Source: FEN-1191 sp036490715 (GTDB lineage Bacteria; Pseudomonadota; Gammaproteobacteria; Steroidobacterales; Steroidobacteraceae). From it: a DNA stretch of 64,000 bases. Numbering within the stretch: position 1 is the stretch's first letter; each line of letters opens with the position of its first letter. The DNA is taken from contig DASXDL010000003.1 of assembly GCA_036490715.1 (NCBI GenBank), positions 124,001 to 188,000 of the forward strand. The letters are read 5' to 3'. Positions 42,520 through 51,228 of this stretch are shown here, piece after piece. The notes under the pieces were generated by a model, which was not told where the DNA came from, searched no databases, and saw only the letters and a program-made list of their open reading frames with translations. The translations under genes and the position numbers were made by a program.

Positions 42520-42551
42520 GCGGGCGCGCTCACAGTTACGAGCGCGCCCGC
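42520..42551 (+). terminator. Hairpin after the YXWGXW lipoprotein gene
   Basis: A perfect 12-bp stem (GCGGGCGCGCTC / GAGCGCGCCCGC) with loop ACAGTTAC, 15 bases past the stop. No T-run follows, so it may act as a terminator or as an RNA-stabilising hairpin. Confidence 0.65.
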
Positions 42552-42624
42552 GCACTTCGGCCCGGCAAACTGCTAAATTCGCACTCCTCGACGGGCAGTG
42601 CCGCGGTGACGCGGCCGACGACAG

Positions 42625-43167
42625 GTGCAAGCAGTGAGTAACGAATCCTCCGGCGCCGCGACGCTGGCGCAAGGCGCAGCCAAGGCGGCACTCTATCAGT
42701 CACTGGGCAACTCGCTACGCGATCTGATCGCGTACCAGACCGATTTTCTGGCCAACATCTCCAACTTCGCCGCGCTGCTATTCACCAGTCTGCCCAATCT
42801 GAACTGGGCCGGCTTCTATCTGCTGCGTGGATCGGACCTGGTGCTCGGGCCATTCCAGGGCAAACCGGCCTGCTCGTGCATCGCCATGGGCGATGGCGTA
42901 TGCGGCACCGCCGCCCTGCAACGCGCCGCGGTGCTGGTGCCGAACGTGCATGCCTTTCCGGGACATATCGTGTGCGATGAGGCCTCGCAGTCCGAAATGG
43001 TGCTGCCGGTGTTCAAGGATGATCGCTTGATCGGCGTGCTGGATATGGACAGCCCGCAGATCGGCCGCTTCGATGAAATCGATCGCGAGAATATCGAGGC
43101 GCTGCTTCGCCTGCTGATGAACGGCACCGAGGTGCCGGAGTACCGATTCGCGCCACCCGAGCAGTGA
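42625..43167 (+). CDS. msrC: Free methionine-(R)-sulfoxide reductase
   Basis: 180 residues, a single GAF domain of the fRMsr type. NLNWAGFYLL, then the three catalytic Cys in CSCIAMGDGVCG and GHIVCDEASQSEMV, and LIGVLDMDSPQIGRFDE. It reduces free oxidised methionine with thioredoxin. GTG start at 42,625 or 42,634. Confidence 0.93.
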   Translation: MQAVSNESSGAATLAQGAAKAALYQSLGNSLRDLIAYQTDFLANISNFAALLFTSLPNLNWAGFYLLRGSDLVLGPFQGKPACSCIAMGDGVCGTAALQRAAVLVPNVHAFPGHIVCDEASQSEMVLPVFKDDRLIGVLDMDSPQIGRFDEIDRENIEALLRLLMNGTEVPEYRFAPPEQ

Positions 43168-43181
43168 CGCCGGCAACCGTT

Positions 43182-45623
43182 TCAGCTCGCAGCTGAAACC
43201 ACTACATGCGCGCCGTCGGAATCGGAGCCCAAATCGGGGATCACGCGTAGCGTCATGGTGCCGCGTCCGGCCACCGCCATCTGTCCCGGCAGACTGTTGT
43301 CACACCAGCGGCGAAAGGCCTCGGCCGACAGCGGCGGGCTCATGAAGTAGCCCTGCGCACGGTCGCAGCCCAGTTCACGCAGCAGTGCAAAGCCCTTGCC
43401 GTCCTCGACGCCCTCGGCTACCACCTTGAGTCCCAGACTGTGGCCCAGCTCAATGGTCGAACGCACGATGGTCATCAGATCGGCGTCGCTGCCCATCTGC
43501 GACACGAACGAGCGATCAATCTTCAGCTCTGACACCGGCAACTGCATGATGTAGCTCAACGATGAGTAGCCGGTACCATAGTCATCGATCGACAACTGCA
43601 GGCCGATCTCCGCCAGTCGGTCCAGCACCTTCTGGGCGTGGCCCGGATCCTCCATGAAGCCGCTCTCGGTGATCTCCAGGCACAGCATGGCGGCGGGCAC
43701 CTGATGCTCGGCCAGTAACGCACTGATGACATCCGGCAGATCTCGATTCATCAGGTCGCGCGCCGAGATGTTCACTGACACCTGCAGCGGCAGCCCATCG
43801 CGCCGCCATTCGCCGCACTGACGTATTGCTTCCTGCAGCACCCAGCGGGTCAGCACCTTGATGTAGCCGGTGTGCTCGGCGAATGGCACGAACATTCCCG
43901 GCGGCAGCAGGCCCTTGGTCGGATGTACCCAGCGGATCAGTGCCTCGGCGGCGTGTACCGTGGCCGAGTCGAGCGCGATCTTCGGTTGGTAATACAGGCG
44001 TAGCTCGCCATGCTCGACCGCATGCCGCAGCTCGCCCAGCAGCGACAGGTGCTCCTGCTGGCTGGTGTCGAACTTCGGGTCATAGACCGTGTAGCCGATC
44101 TTGTTGCGCTTGGCAACATACATGGCGATGTCGGCGTTGCGCACCAGGGTCTCGGAATTCGCGGCGTGGTCGGGAAAAAACGCGATGCCGATGCTGGTGC
44201 CAACATCGAGCGGCTGGTCCTGGTAGAGAATCGGATCCTCGAGCGTGTCGATGATGCTCTGGGCCAGCTCGATCACCTGCTCACTGCGTTGCATGGGCAG
44301 CAGCAGCGCGAATTCGTCGCCGCCCAAACGCGCCACGCAGCCGTTCGTACCCATCAGCGATCGCAGTCGCAGACCGACCTGGCGCAGCACATGATCGCCG
44401 ACGCCGTGGCCGAGGGTGTCGTTGACGAATTTGAAGCGGTCCAAATCCATCACCAGGATCGCCAGCGATTGGCCCTGGGTTCGCGCCTGCACGATGCCGC
44501 GTTCCAGAGCCTCGCTGAACTGCGCGCGGTTGGGCAGCTGCGTCAGCGGGTCCTCGTACGCCAGTTTCAGAATGCGCTGCTCGCGTTCGGCGATTCCGGC
44601 GCGCATGTGGTCCAGTCCCTGTGCCAGCACACCGATCTCGTCGTCGCGCCGCAGCTGCAGCGGCGCGGAGTAGTCACCCTGGCGAATGCGCTTGACTGCG
44701 TTCAGCAGCACTTCAATCGGGCGCGTGATACCCAACGCGATCATGACGCTGCCGGCAATCGACAACAGCAGACTCAGGATACCCAGCACCACCAGTGTGG
44801 TACGCAGCGTGACGAAGCGACCCATCGCGTCGGCGATCGGCCGCTGCAGCAGCGCGACGATATGATCGTCACCGGAGGTACCGAGGGCGACGAAGCGCAC
44901 CTGTTCCTCACCGCGCGACACCTGCAACAGCCGCGTGTCGAGGGCCTCCAGGTAGGACGGAAACTGAGCCACCAGCGCGTCGCCGGTGGGCGCGGCCAGC
45001 GTGGTCGCCAGCAGCTGCCAGCGGCCGGCGTGCTCGATTGCGAACGAGACGTCCAGGCCGGTGAGCTGGCGCAGGTCGGCTGCCAGGGCCTGGTCCACCG
45101 GATAGCAATCGACGATCCAGCCAATGGTGACCGGGGCGCGCACCGGCACCGCGATCAGCTGATAGGCGTGCGTTCCGAGCATCCCAAGGGCACTGGCGTT
45201 GCCGTCGGTACGCGCCGTCCCGATCAGCGCCCGCAGGTCCGAGGGTTTCGGGCTGCTGCTGGCGAGCGGTGAATTCGCCACGATTGCGCCGGTGAGGTCG
45301 ACGTACATCGCCGCCTCGGCGCTGATGCGCGTGCGCTGGGTCTCGAGCGCGGACGCCAGCGTGGCAGCGTCGCCGGTGGCCACCGCCTCGCGAAATGCAA
45401 AATCCGACGCCGAGGCGCTGGCGGCCTGGATCTCGCGCTCCGCGTTCTGACGTAACACGCGCGCGAACACCTTCTGGCCGACGCCCAGCTCGTCCTCGAT
45501 CTTGCCGCGCGCCGCGTTGTAGCTGGCATGGCTGGTGAGCGAGAATTCAGCGATCTGAACGACGCCCAGCAGCGCCACCAGAAATACGATCATGCGAACG
45601 CGCAGACTTCGAATGCGGATCAT
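43182..45623 (-). CDS. Membrane-bound GGDEF-EAL c-di-GMP enzyme
   Basis: 813 residues. TM near residue 10-30, a periplasmic sensor region (about 30-275), a second TM, then HAMP (TRPIEVLLNAVKRIRQGDY), GGDEF (RLGGDEFALL at about 430) and EAL (AAEALIRWVHP at about 560). Both active sites look intact: DDYGTGYSS, KIDRSF and VVAEGVE are present. It could make or degrade c-di-GMP; one activity usually dominates. ATG 45,623 precedes the first TM. Confidence 0.94.
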   Translation of the reverse strand: MIRIRSLRVRMIVFLVALLGVVQIAEFSLTSHASYNAARGKIEDELGVGQKVFARVLRQNAEREIQAASASASDFAFREAVATGDAATLASALETQRTRISAEAAMYVDLTGAIVANSPLASSSPKPSDLRALIGTARTDGNASALGMLGTHAYQLIAVPVRAPVTIGWIVDCYPVDQALAADLRQLTGLDVSFAIEHAGRWQLLATTLAAPTGDALVAQFPSYLEALDTRLLQVSRGEEQVRFVALGTSGDDHIVALLQRPIADAMGRFVTLRTTLVVLGILSLLLSIAGSVMIALGITRPIEVLLNAVKRIRQGDYSAPLQLRRDDEIGVLAQGLDHMRAGIAEREQRILKLAYEDPLTQLPNRAQFSEALERGIVQARTQGQSLAILVMDLDRFKFVNDTLGHGVGDHVLRQVGLRLRSLMGTNGCVARLGGDEFALLLPMQRSEQVIELAQSIIDTLEDPILYQDQPLDVGTSIGIAFFPDHAANSETLVRNADIAMYVAKRNKIGYTVYDPKFDTSQQEHLSLLGELRHAVEHGELRLYYQPKIALDSATVHAAEALIRWVHPTKGLLPPGMFVPFAEHTGYIKVLTRWVLQEAIRQCGEWRRDGLPLQVSVNISARDLMNRDLPDVISALLAEHQVPAAMLCLEITESGFMEDPGHAQKVLDRLAEIGLQLSIDDYGTGYSSLSYIMQLPVSELKIDRSFVSQMGSDADLMTIVRSTIELGHSLGLKVVAEGVEDGKGFALLRELGCDRAQGYFMSPPLSAEAFRRWCDNSLPGQMAVAGRGTMTLRVIPDLGSDSDGAHVVVSAAS

Positions 45624-45869
45624 GTCCAGATTCTGCGACCCCTGGCGATCGCCTCGCGGACAGAAACGCTGGCGCGCGGCGATGCATTTGGCATGCGAGA
45701 AACTTCCCGGTACCTGTCTTATGGAAGATGGTAGAAGGGTCGCGCCGGGAGCGGCGTTAATTGAATCACAGCCTGTCCATGCGCTGAATTTTGTGCGCAT
45801 TTCGAGCCAGCGCCACCGCCGGGCCGCGCCGGCCAACTGTGATCGAGTTCGCAGTCGCTGGGCCTTAGC

Positions 45870-47228
45870 ATGTCAATAACGAACGATGCGACGCTGGCAG
45901 CGCTGGCGGCCGACTTGGCCGGCGGACGCCGCAGCAGCCGCTCGCTGGTGGAAGACTGTCTGGACCGAATTGACGATCCGCGTGGCGAAGGCGCCCGGAC
46001 GTTCTTGCAGGTGGATCGCGAGGCGGCGCGAGCGGCGGCCGATGAGGTCGATCGGCAGCGAAAGCTCGGCACCGCGGTTCCCGCCCATGCCGGCATTCCG
46101 ATCTCGGTCAAAGACCTGTTCGATATCGCCGGCCAGGTGACCCGCGCCGGCTCGACGGTGCTCGCCGGACAGCCGCCGGCGCGCGTCGACGCTGCCTGCG
46201 TCGCGCGCCTGCGCCGCGCGGGTTTCATCCTCATCGGCCGCACCAATATGACCGAATTCGCGTTCTCCGGGCTGGGCTTGAATCCCCATTACGGCACTCC
46301 GCTCAACCCGTGGCGGCGTGGCGAACAGCACATACCCGGGGGCTCCTCTTCCGGCGCGGCAATCTCGGTCACCGACGGCATGGCCCACGGTGCGCTCGGC
46401 ACCGATACCGGCGGATCGTGCCGGATCCCGGCGGCCTTCACTGGCCTTGTGGGCTATAAGCCCACCGCGAGTCGTGTGCCGCGCTCCGGCGCGGTGCCGC
46501 TGTCCACGACGCTCGATTCATTCGGTCCGATCGCGCGCAGCGTCGACTGCTGCGCCCGACTGGACGCGGTGCTGGCCGGCGAGCCGGCGTCCGAGCGGCC
46601 CCAGACGGGGGTGTCCGGTCGGCGCTTTGCCGTTCCCGGTACCGTGGTACTGGACGGACTGGACGCCGAAGTGAGCGGCGCCTTCCAGCAGGCGCTCGCA
46701 CGGCTATCGGCCGCGGGGGCGCAGCTCGAGCAGATCGACGTGCCAGAATTTGCGCAGATCGCTCCGATGAGCGCCAGGGGCACCATCTCGAACTACGAGT
46801 GCTACGCCTGGCATCGGCAACTGATTGCCCAGCACGCGGCACAGTACGATCCACGGGTCTTGGTGCGCATTCGCAAGGGCGCTGCACAGACCGCCGATGA
46901 CTACGCCGCGCTGCTGGCGGCCCGCAGCAGTTTCATCGCTGCGGTGGAAGCGCGCCTGTTGCCGTTCGATGCATGGCTGATGCCGACCGTACCGATCGTG
47001 CCACCGCGAATGTCCGAGCTGCTCGCCGATGATGCCTATGCCCGCATCAATGGGCTGGTGCTGCGCAATCCGAGCATCGTGAATCTGCTCGATGGTTGCG
47101 CGATCTCCATCCCTGTCCACCGCCCCGGTGCCGCCCCGGTCGGCCTGACGCTCGCCTGCCCCGGTGGGCACGACGCCCATCTGTTTCGCTGCGCGGCCGC
47201 GGCCGAAGCGGTCCTAGCCTCGAAGTAA
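45870..47228 (+). CDS. Amidase signature family hydrolase
   Basis: 452 residues. Catalytic triad: Lys in ISVKDLFD, cis-Ser in PGGSSSGAA, nucleophile Ser in GTDTGGSCRIPA. It resembles GatA and AtzF but no gatB or gatC is adjacent, so a free amide hydrolase is more likely. The 246 bases upstream hold no gene. Confidence 0.9.
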   Translation: MSITNDATLAALAADLAGGRRSSRSLVEDCLDRIDDPRGEGARTFLQVDREAARAAADEVDRQRKLGTAVPAHAGIPISVKDLFDIAGQVTRAGSTVLAGQPPARVDAACVARLRRAGFILIGRTNMTEFAFSGLGLNPHYGTPLNPWRRGEQHIPGGSSSGAAISVTDGMAHGALGTDTGGSCRIPAAFTGLVGYKPTASRVPRSGAVPLSTTLDSFGPIARSVDCCARLDAVLAGEPASERPQTGVSGRRFAVPGTVVLDGLDAEVSGAFQQALARLSAAGAQLEQIDVPEFAQIAPMSARGTISNYECYAWHRQLIAQHAAQYDPRVLVRIRKGAAQTADDYAALLAARSSFIAAVEARLLPFDAWLMPTVPIVPPRMSELLADDAYARINGLVLRNPSIVNLLDGCAISIPVHRPGAAPVGLTLACPGGHDAHLFRCAAAAEAVLASK

Positions 47229-47357
47229 CCTGAGCTGGCTGTGGGCGAAATTGAAGCGCTGACGCCGCTAGCGCCTACAAGCAATTCGCCGCGCCCCGAA
47301 TCGACAGTCTCGGGCGATGTCGGGACCATTACCGCAGTCCAGCATCAGGAGAGATAC

Positions 47358-47549
47358 ATGAAGGACCTCGGCCGCCTGGCGATACTCACGGTCAGCGCAC
47401 TGCTAAGTTTATCGGGCTGCATCGTCACGCCCGCCCATGATCATGATCGGGTCGAATACCGTTACGAAAACGGCGATCGCATCGATTCCAATGGCCATCG
47501 GGAAGTGCACTGGTGCGACGCGCACCATGACGACGAGCACTGTCGCTGA
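47358..47549 (+). CDS. Small His/Asp-rich lipoprotein
   Basis: 63 residues. Signal LAILTVSALLSLSGC with lipobox LSGC (Cys 21). The mature part HDHDRVEYRYENGDRIDSNG, then DAHHDDEHC, is rich in His and Asp and could bind metals. A good ribosome site (AGGAGAG) precedes the ATG. No family recognised. Confidence 0.65.
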   Translation: MKDLGRLAILTVSALLSLSGCIVTPAHDHDRVEYRYENGDRIDSNGHREVHWCDAHHDDEHCR

Positions 47550-47554
47550 CGCGA

Positions 47555-48172
47555 TCAGCGCCTCCGGCGGCGCGCGCGCTTAAGATCGGCGATCAGCATC
47601 GCCAGCGCTCGCGTGCGCTGCCGAGGTTCGATCATCCGCAGCCCAGCTGAAGGGTGCAACGTCGCGAGCGCTCGCACGCCCAGTTCGGTGTCGAGCACCT
47701 GACCGCGCTGGCGCATCAGGCGAAAGCCGCGCCCGCGCACGGCCTTGGGCGCGATTGCGCCCAGACAGACCAGCACCTGAGGCCGCACCGCCTCGAGTTC
47801 CGCCAGCAGCCAGTGGCGGCAGGCGTCGATCTCACGCTGCGCCGGCGTTTTGTGGATGCGGCGCTTGCCGAGCAGCCCCCACTTGAAATGCTTCACGGCG
47901 TTGGTGATGTAGCAGGATTGTCGCTCGATACCGGCATCGTGCAGTGCCCGGGCGAGCAGCGTCTCGGCAGGTCCGACGAACGGCCGTCCTTCGATATCTT
48001 CCCGATCCCCCGGCTGTTCGCCGACCAACATCAGTGTGGCGCTCGCCGCGCCTACACCGAACACCGTCTGGGTCGCGCGCGCATATAACGGGCAGGCGGT
48101 GCAATGGGTGGCCCGCTTGCGCAACTGGCCGAGCGTGGCGGGACGAGCCCGTCGGGGGCTGGCGTCAGACAT
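47555..48172 (-). CDS. udgX: UdgX-type uracil-DNA glycosylase
   Basis: 205 residues. Family 4-like motifs: the iron-sulfur Cys in HCTACPLY, GEQPGDREDIEGRPFVGPA, YITNAVKHF and LHPS. The defining insert GKRRIHKTP is present; its His forms the covalent bond to DNA in characterised UdgX proteins. It binds uracil-containing DNA irreversibly, a role in damage tolerance still unclear. ATG 48,172 overlaps the preceding gene by 8 bases. Confidence 0.93.
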   Translation of the reverse strand: MSDASPRRARPATLGQLRKRATHCTACPLYARATQTVFGVGAASATLMLVGEQPGDREDIEGRPFVGPAETLLARALHDAGIERQSCYITNAVKHFKWGLLGKRRIHKTPAQREIDACRHWLLAELEAVRPQVLVCLGAIAPKAVRGRGFRLMRQRGQVLDTELGVRALATLHPSAGLRMIEPRQRTRALAMLIADLKRARRRRR

Positions 48173-49571
48173 GCTCAAGATGCAGCAGCTGCTGGGCAGC
48201 GCGCAGACCGCTGCGCACGGCCGCGTGGACCGTACCCCAGTGGCCGGTGACATCGGTGTGCTCGCCGGTAAAGTAAACCGTATCCTCCAACGGCACACAC
48301 ATCTTGGCGGAGGCATCGATCGCGCCGACCGGTACATAGCTGTACGCGCCGCGGGCATACGGATCGGCCTGCCAGTCATGCGCATGCCAGCTCAGAAGCA
48401 ACTTGCGTACTCGAGCGACCGGCACGGTCAGCACGTCAGCCAGCGTATTGATGGCCCGCTCCAACAATGCGTTGGCATCCACCCGCACCTGTTGCTCGCG
48501 TTGCACCGCGCCGACCGCCGGGCCGCCGATCCAACCGGTGATGACCGGCGCGCGATCCGGCATCGGCGTCCACCAGGTCGCGGGCACTGCGCCGTGCGCG
48601 AACAGAAAGCTAAGCTGGCTCAGCTTGACTGCCCATTGCGGTAGCGCCTGCGCCACCTCGGAATCGCTCCAGAATCGTTCGCGAAAGACCAGCGTAATCC
48701 TCAGCACCGCACCCATGCGCAGCTGCGCCGCGTGCGTCAGCGCAATGGGCCTGGGCGAGATCGCGATCGAACCTGCGTGCAGCACGCCGAGTGGGACCGC
48801 GATCAGCAGCCGGTGGGCGGTAACGCACAAGCGACCGCCATCCGCGCTGTCGGCGACGATGTCGACCTGGTCGCGTTGCCATGTGATCTGCCGTACCGGC
48901 GCGCCGAGGATGAGTCTGCCGCCAGCTCGGGTCAGCTCGCGCGCTAGATACTGCGGCAAAGCATCATAGCCACCGACGATGTGAAACAGTCGATCGCCGT
49001 CGATGGCATCCTCAGCGCGCTGTTGTTGCGCCAGACTGGCCACGCTGACGAGGTTGCCATCGGCAGCGTTGAAGCCCTCAACGTATTCGAGCGCCCGCAC
49101 CCGGGCGAATTCGGCCACGGGATGCTCGTTCAGATACTGCACAAAGCTCAGGTCGCGATCATGCGGCTGGCTTGCTTGCCAGCGGGTCATCTGCTCGAGC
49201 ACTGCCATGCCGCCCTCGTGCGTCTCATCGTGCTGCAGCAGTGACCCATCCCTGAAGCACAGGCGGGCGCCGCCGAGCTCCTGGGTCTCAAGCTGCGCCT
49301 CGCGAATCAGGTCCCAGGTCTCGGGCGGAAGCCCATGAATGAATTCGGCGCCCAGCTCAATGGCGATTGGCTGGCCCTGTTTGCGAGCCACGCGCGCCGT
49401 CCACAGTCGGCCGCCGACTCGCTCGCGTGCCTCGAGCACCGCGACCTTCAGGCCGGACTTGGTCAGTGCGCGGGCCGCCACCAGTCCGGCCACACCCGCT
49501 CCAACGATCGCAACGTCGCAGTCCATCGTGAAATTCTGCGGCAACGTTTGCGACGATGCCATGGGCTGCAA
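48165..49571 (-). CDS. FAD-dependent amine oxidase family protein
   Basis: 468 residues. Dinucleotide motif VAIVGAGVAGLVAARAL, then LEARERVGGRLWT and IELGAEFIHG. The C-terminal FAD contact is VYFTGEHTDVTGHWGTVHAA. It oxidises amines, producing H2O2, in the monoamine/polyamine oxidase group; the substrate is not known. The 3' end overlaps udgX. Confidence 0.92.
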   Translation of the reverse strand: MQPMASSQTLPQNFTMDCDVAIVGAGVAGLVAARALTKSGLKVAVLEARERVGGRLWTARVARKQGQPIAIELGAEFIHGLPPETWDLIREAQLETQELGGARLCFRDGSLLQHDETHEGGMAVLEQMTRWQASQPHDRDLSFVQYLNEHPVAEFARVRALEYVEGFNAADGNLVSVASLAQQQRAEDAIDGDRLFHIVGGYDALPQYLARELTRAGGRLILGAPVRQITWQRDQVDIVADSADGGRLCVTAHRLLIAVPLGVLHAGSIAISPRPIALTHAAQLRMGAVLRITLVFRERFWSDSEVAQALPQWAVKLSQLSFLFAHGAVPATWWTPMPDRAPVITGWIGGPAVGAVQREQQVRVDANALLERAINTLADVLTVPVARVRKLLLSWHAHDWQADPYARGAYSYVPVGAIDASAKMCVPLEDTVYFTGEHTDVTGHWGTVHAAVRSGLRAAQQLLHLEHV

Positions 49572-49632
49572 GGCTGAGCGCCTGTCAGTCGCCGACCGAT
49601 GCTACAGTCGACCGAGGCGATGGAAGGCAGGC

Positions 49633-50307
49633 ATGGCGGACCGACCGGTATTCATCTTCGATCTGGACGGCACCCTGGTAGACAGCGTCTATCAGCACGT
49701 ACTGGCGTGGAAGGAAGCGCTCGACGCCGAGGGCATCAACTTGTCGGTGTGGCGCATCCACCGCAAGGTGGGGATGAGCGGCGGCCTGTTCGCCAACCAG
49801 TTATTGCGCGAGACCAAGATCGACATCACGCCTGAGCGACTGGACCGGCTGCGCCAGCTGCATGCCCGTGCTTATCAGCGGCTGGCTGCCAACGTCCGGC
49901 CGCTGTCAGGCGCGATCGAGCTTCTGGACACGTTGACCGCCGGCAAGATTCCGTGGGCCATTGCGACCAGCGGCCGCATGGAAACGGCGGCGCCGAATCT
50001 GAAGGCTCTGCGCATCGATCCGTCAAAGGTGCCGGTTGTCACGCGCGATGACGTCAAATATGCCAAGCCCGACCCCGATCTGTTTCTGGCCGCCGCGGCT
50101 CGCCTAAATGCATCGATCAGCAACGCAGTCGTGGTCGGTGACAGCATCTGGGACATGCTCGCGGCCCGACGCTGCCACGCGCTGGGCGTCGGACTGCTAT
50201 CGGGCGGCTACGGCCTGGACGAGCTCGAGCGCGCCAGCGCCTATCGGGTGTACGAGGACCCGGCGGACATGCTGGTGCACCTGGACGAGGTCGGCGGTCG
50301 ACGCTAA
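49633..50307 (+). CDS. HAD-superfamily phosphatase (beta-PGM-like)
   Basis: 224 residues. Motif I FDLDGTLVDSVYQHV, motif II AIATSG, Lys in YAKPDPDLF and motif IV VVGDSIWDML. A helical cap lies at residues about 17-85, as in subclass IA. It is a cytoplasmic phosphatase or phosphomutase; the substrate is unknown. Confidence 0.92.
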   Translation: MADRPVFIFDLDGTLVDSVYQHVLAWKEALDAEGINLSVWRIHRKVGMSGGLFANQLLRETKIDITPERLDRLRQLHARAYQRLAANVRPLSGAIELLDTLTAGKIPWAIATSGRMETAAPNLKALRIDPSKVPVVTRDDVKYAKPDPDLFLAAAARLNASISNAVVVGDSIWDMLAARRCHALGVGLLSGGYGLDELERASAYRVYEDPADMLVHLDEVGGRR

Positions 50308-50313
50308 CGCGCT

Positions 50314-50949
50314 TTAGGCAACCTGTCTAAAGTCAGCAAGCTGGGCGTCCAGCGCGCGTTTGAATGCCGGGCGCGCGATACAGCGCTCGACGTACGAAGT
50401 CAGACGCGGCTCGACAATCAGCTCCGGCATTATCCGTAGCACCGTGGCCATGATGAGGTCGCCAGCGGTGAAGCGCTCGCCGTCCAGGAACGGCTTGTCG
50501 CCCAGTGACTTGCCCAGACAGTTCATGCGATGGCGGGCGAAGTCGACGGCGCCCGGCCGACGCAGCTTGGCCCACTCCTTGTCTTTGTGGAACAGATCTA
50601 TCACCGCGACATTCATCACATACGGTTCGATGGAATTGAGTGCCGCGATCAGCCACTGCATCGCGCGAGCACGCGCGTTGGAATCCCTTGGCAATAGAAC
50701 TTCAGCGCGTTCGCCGATATGCAGCACGATGGCTCCGCTCTCGAACAGCACATGGCCGTCCTCCTCGAAAATTGGTACCTGACCGAATGGCTGCAGTGAG
50801 CGGTAGCCGGCCTTGTCTTGATCGCCCTGCTCGAGCAGCCGCGTCCGGTATGGCAATCCGGCTTCCTCGAGCGCCCAACGCACGCGCAGATCGCGCACTT
50901 GTCCCTGCGCAAACGGTGGCACCCATCGAAAGGCGGAAATCGTGATCAT
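50314..50949 (-). CDS. Glutathione S-transferase family protein
   Basis: 211 residues. The thioredoxin-like N-domain has LQPFGQVPIFEEDGHVLFESGAI (cis-Pro and the Glu-Ser glutathione contact). The helical C-domain has FLDGERFTAGDLIMATVL. The substrate is not known. It lies just outside the left repeat of the tRNA-Ser island. Confidence 0.92.
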   Translation of the reverse strand: MITISAFRWVPPFAQGQVRDLRVRWALEEAGLPYRTRLLEQGDQDKAGYRSLQPFGQVPIFEEDGHVLFESGAIVLHIGERAEVLLPRDSNARARAMQWLIAALNSIEPYVMNVAVIDLFHKDKEWAKLRRPGAVDFARHRMNCLGKSLGDKPFLDGERFTAGDLIMATVLRIMPELIVEPRLTSYVERCIARPAFKRALDAQLADFRQVA

Positions 50950-50979
50950 GCGGTTCAGTCCTCAGGTCATCGACGGTAA

Positions 50980-51038
50980 CTGGCGGAGAGGGTGAGATTC
51001 GAACTCACGAAACCCGTGAAGGTTTGCCGGTTTTCAAG
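50980..51038. repeat. Left att repeat: duplicate of the tRNA-Ser 3' part
   Basis: 59 bases identical to 57,054-57,112, covering the tRNA-Ser from the anticodon loop to the CCA end. The match stops abruptly at 51,039. There is no 5' half, so it is not a functional tRNA. It marks the left junction of an integrated element. Confidence 0.95.
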
Positions 51039-51228
51039 TCGGGTGGGCCGCACGCCAGTGGTACGCAGTCGCACGCGATCGCCATAGTAGCCGATTCTTC
51101 GCACGAGGCCGAAACGGTGCGTTCTTCGACATCTCGCATCCACTGCAACTCGAGTGCAACTGAACTGCTGCCCCGCCAGCCATCCGCAACTCGGCAGAAG
51201 CTTTTGCCTTCGTGAGATACTCGTTGCC

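Noticed and set aside
44010..45272. A 420-codon plus-strand frame
   Set aside because: Antisense to the GGDEF-EAL gene with intact motifs; no motif of its own.
50980..51038. A second tRNA-Ser gene
   Set aside because: Only the 3' part is present; the acceptor 5' strand, D-arm and 5' anticodon stem are missing.
51039..51228. A possible integrase remnant after the left island repeat
   Set aside because: Short open frames exist on the minus strand but none shows a recombinase motif.
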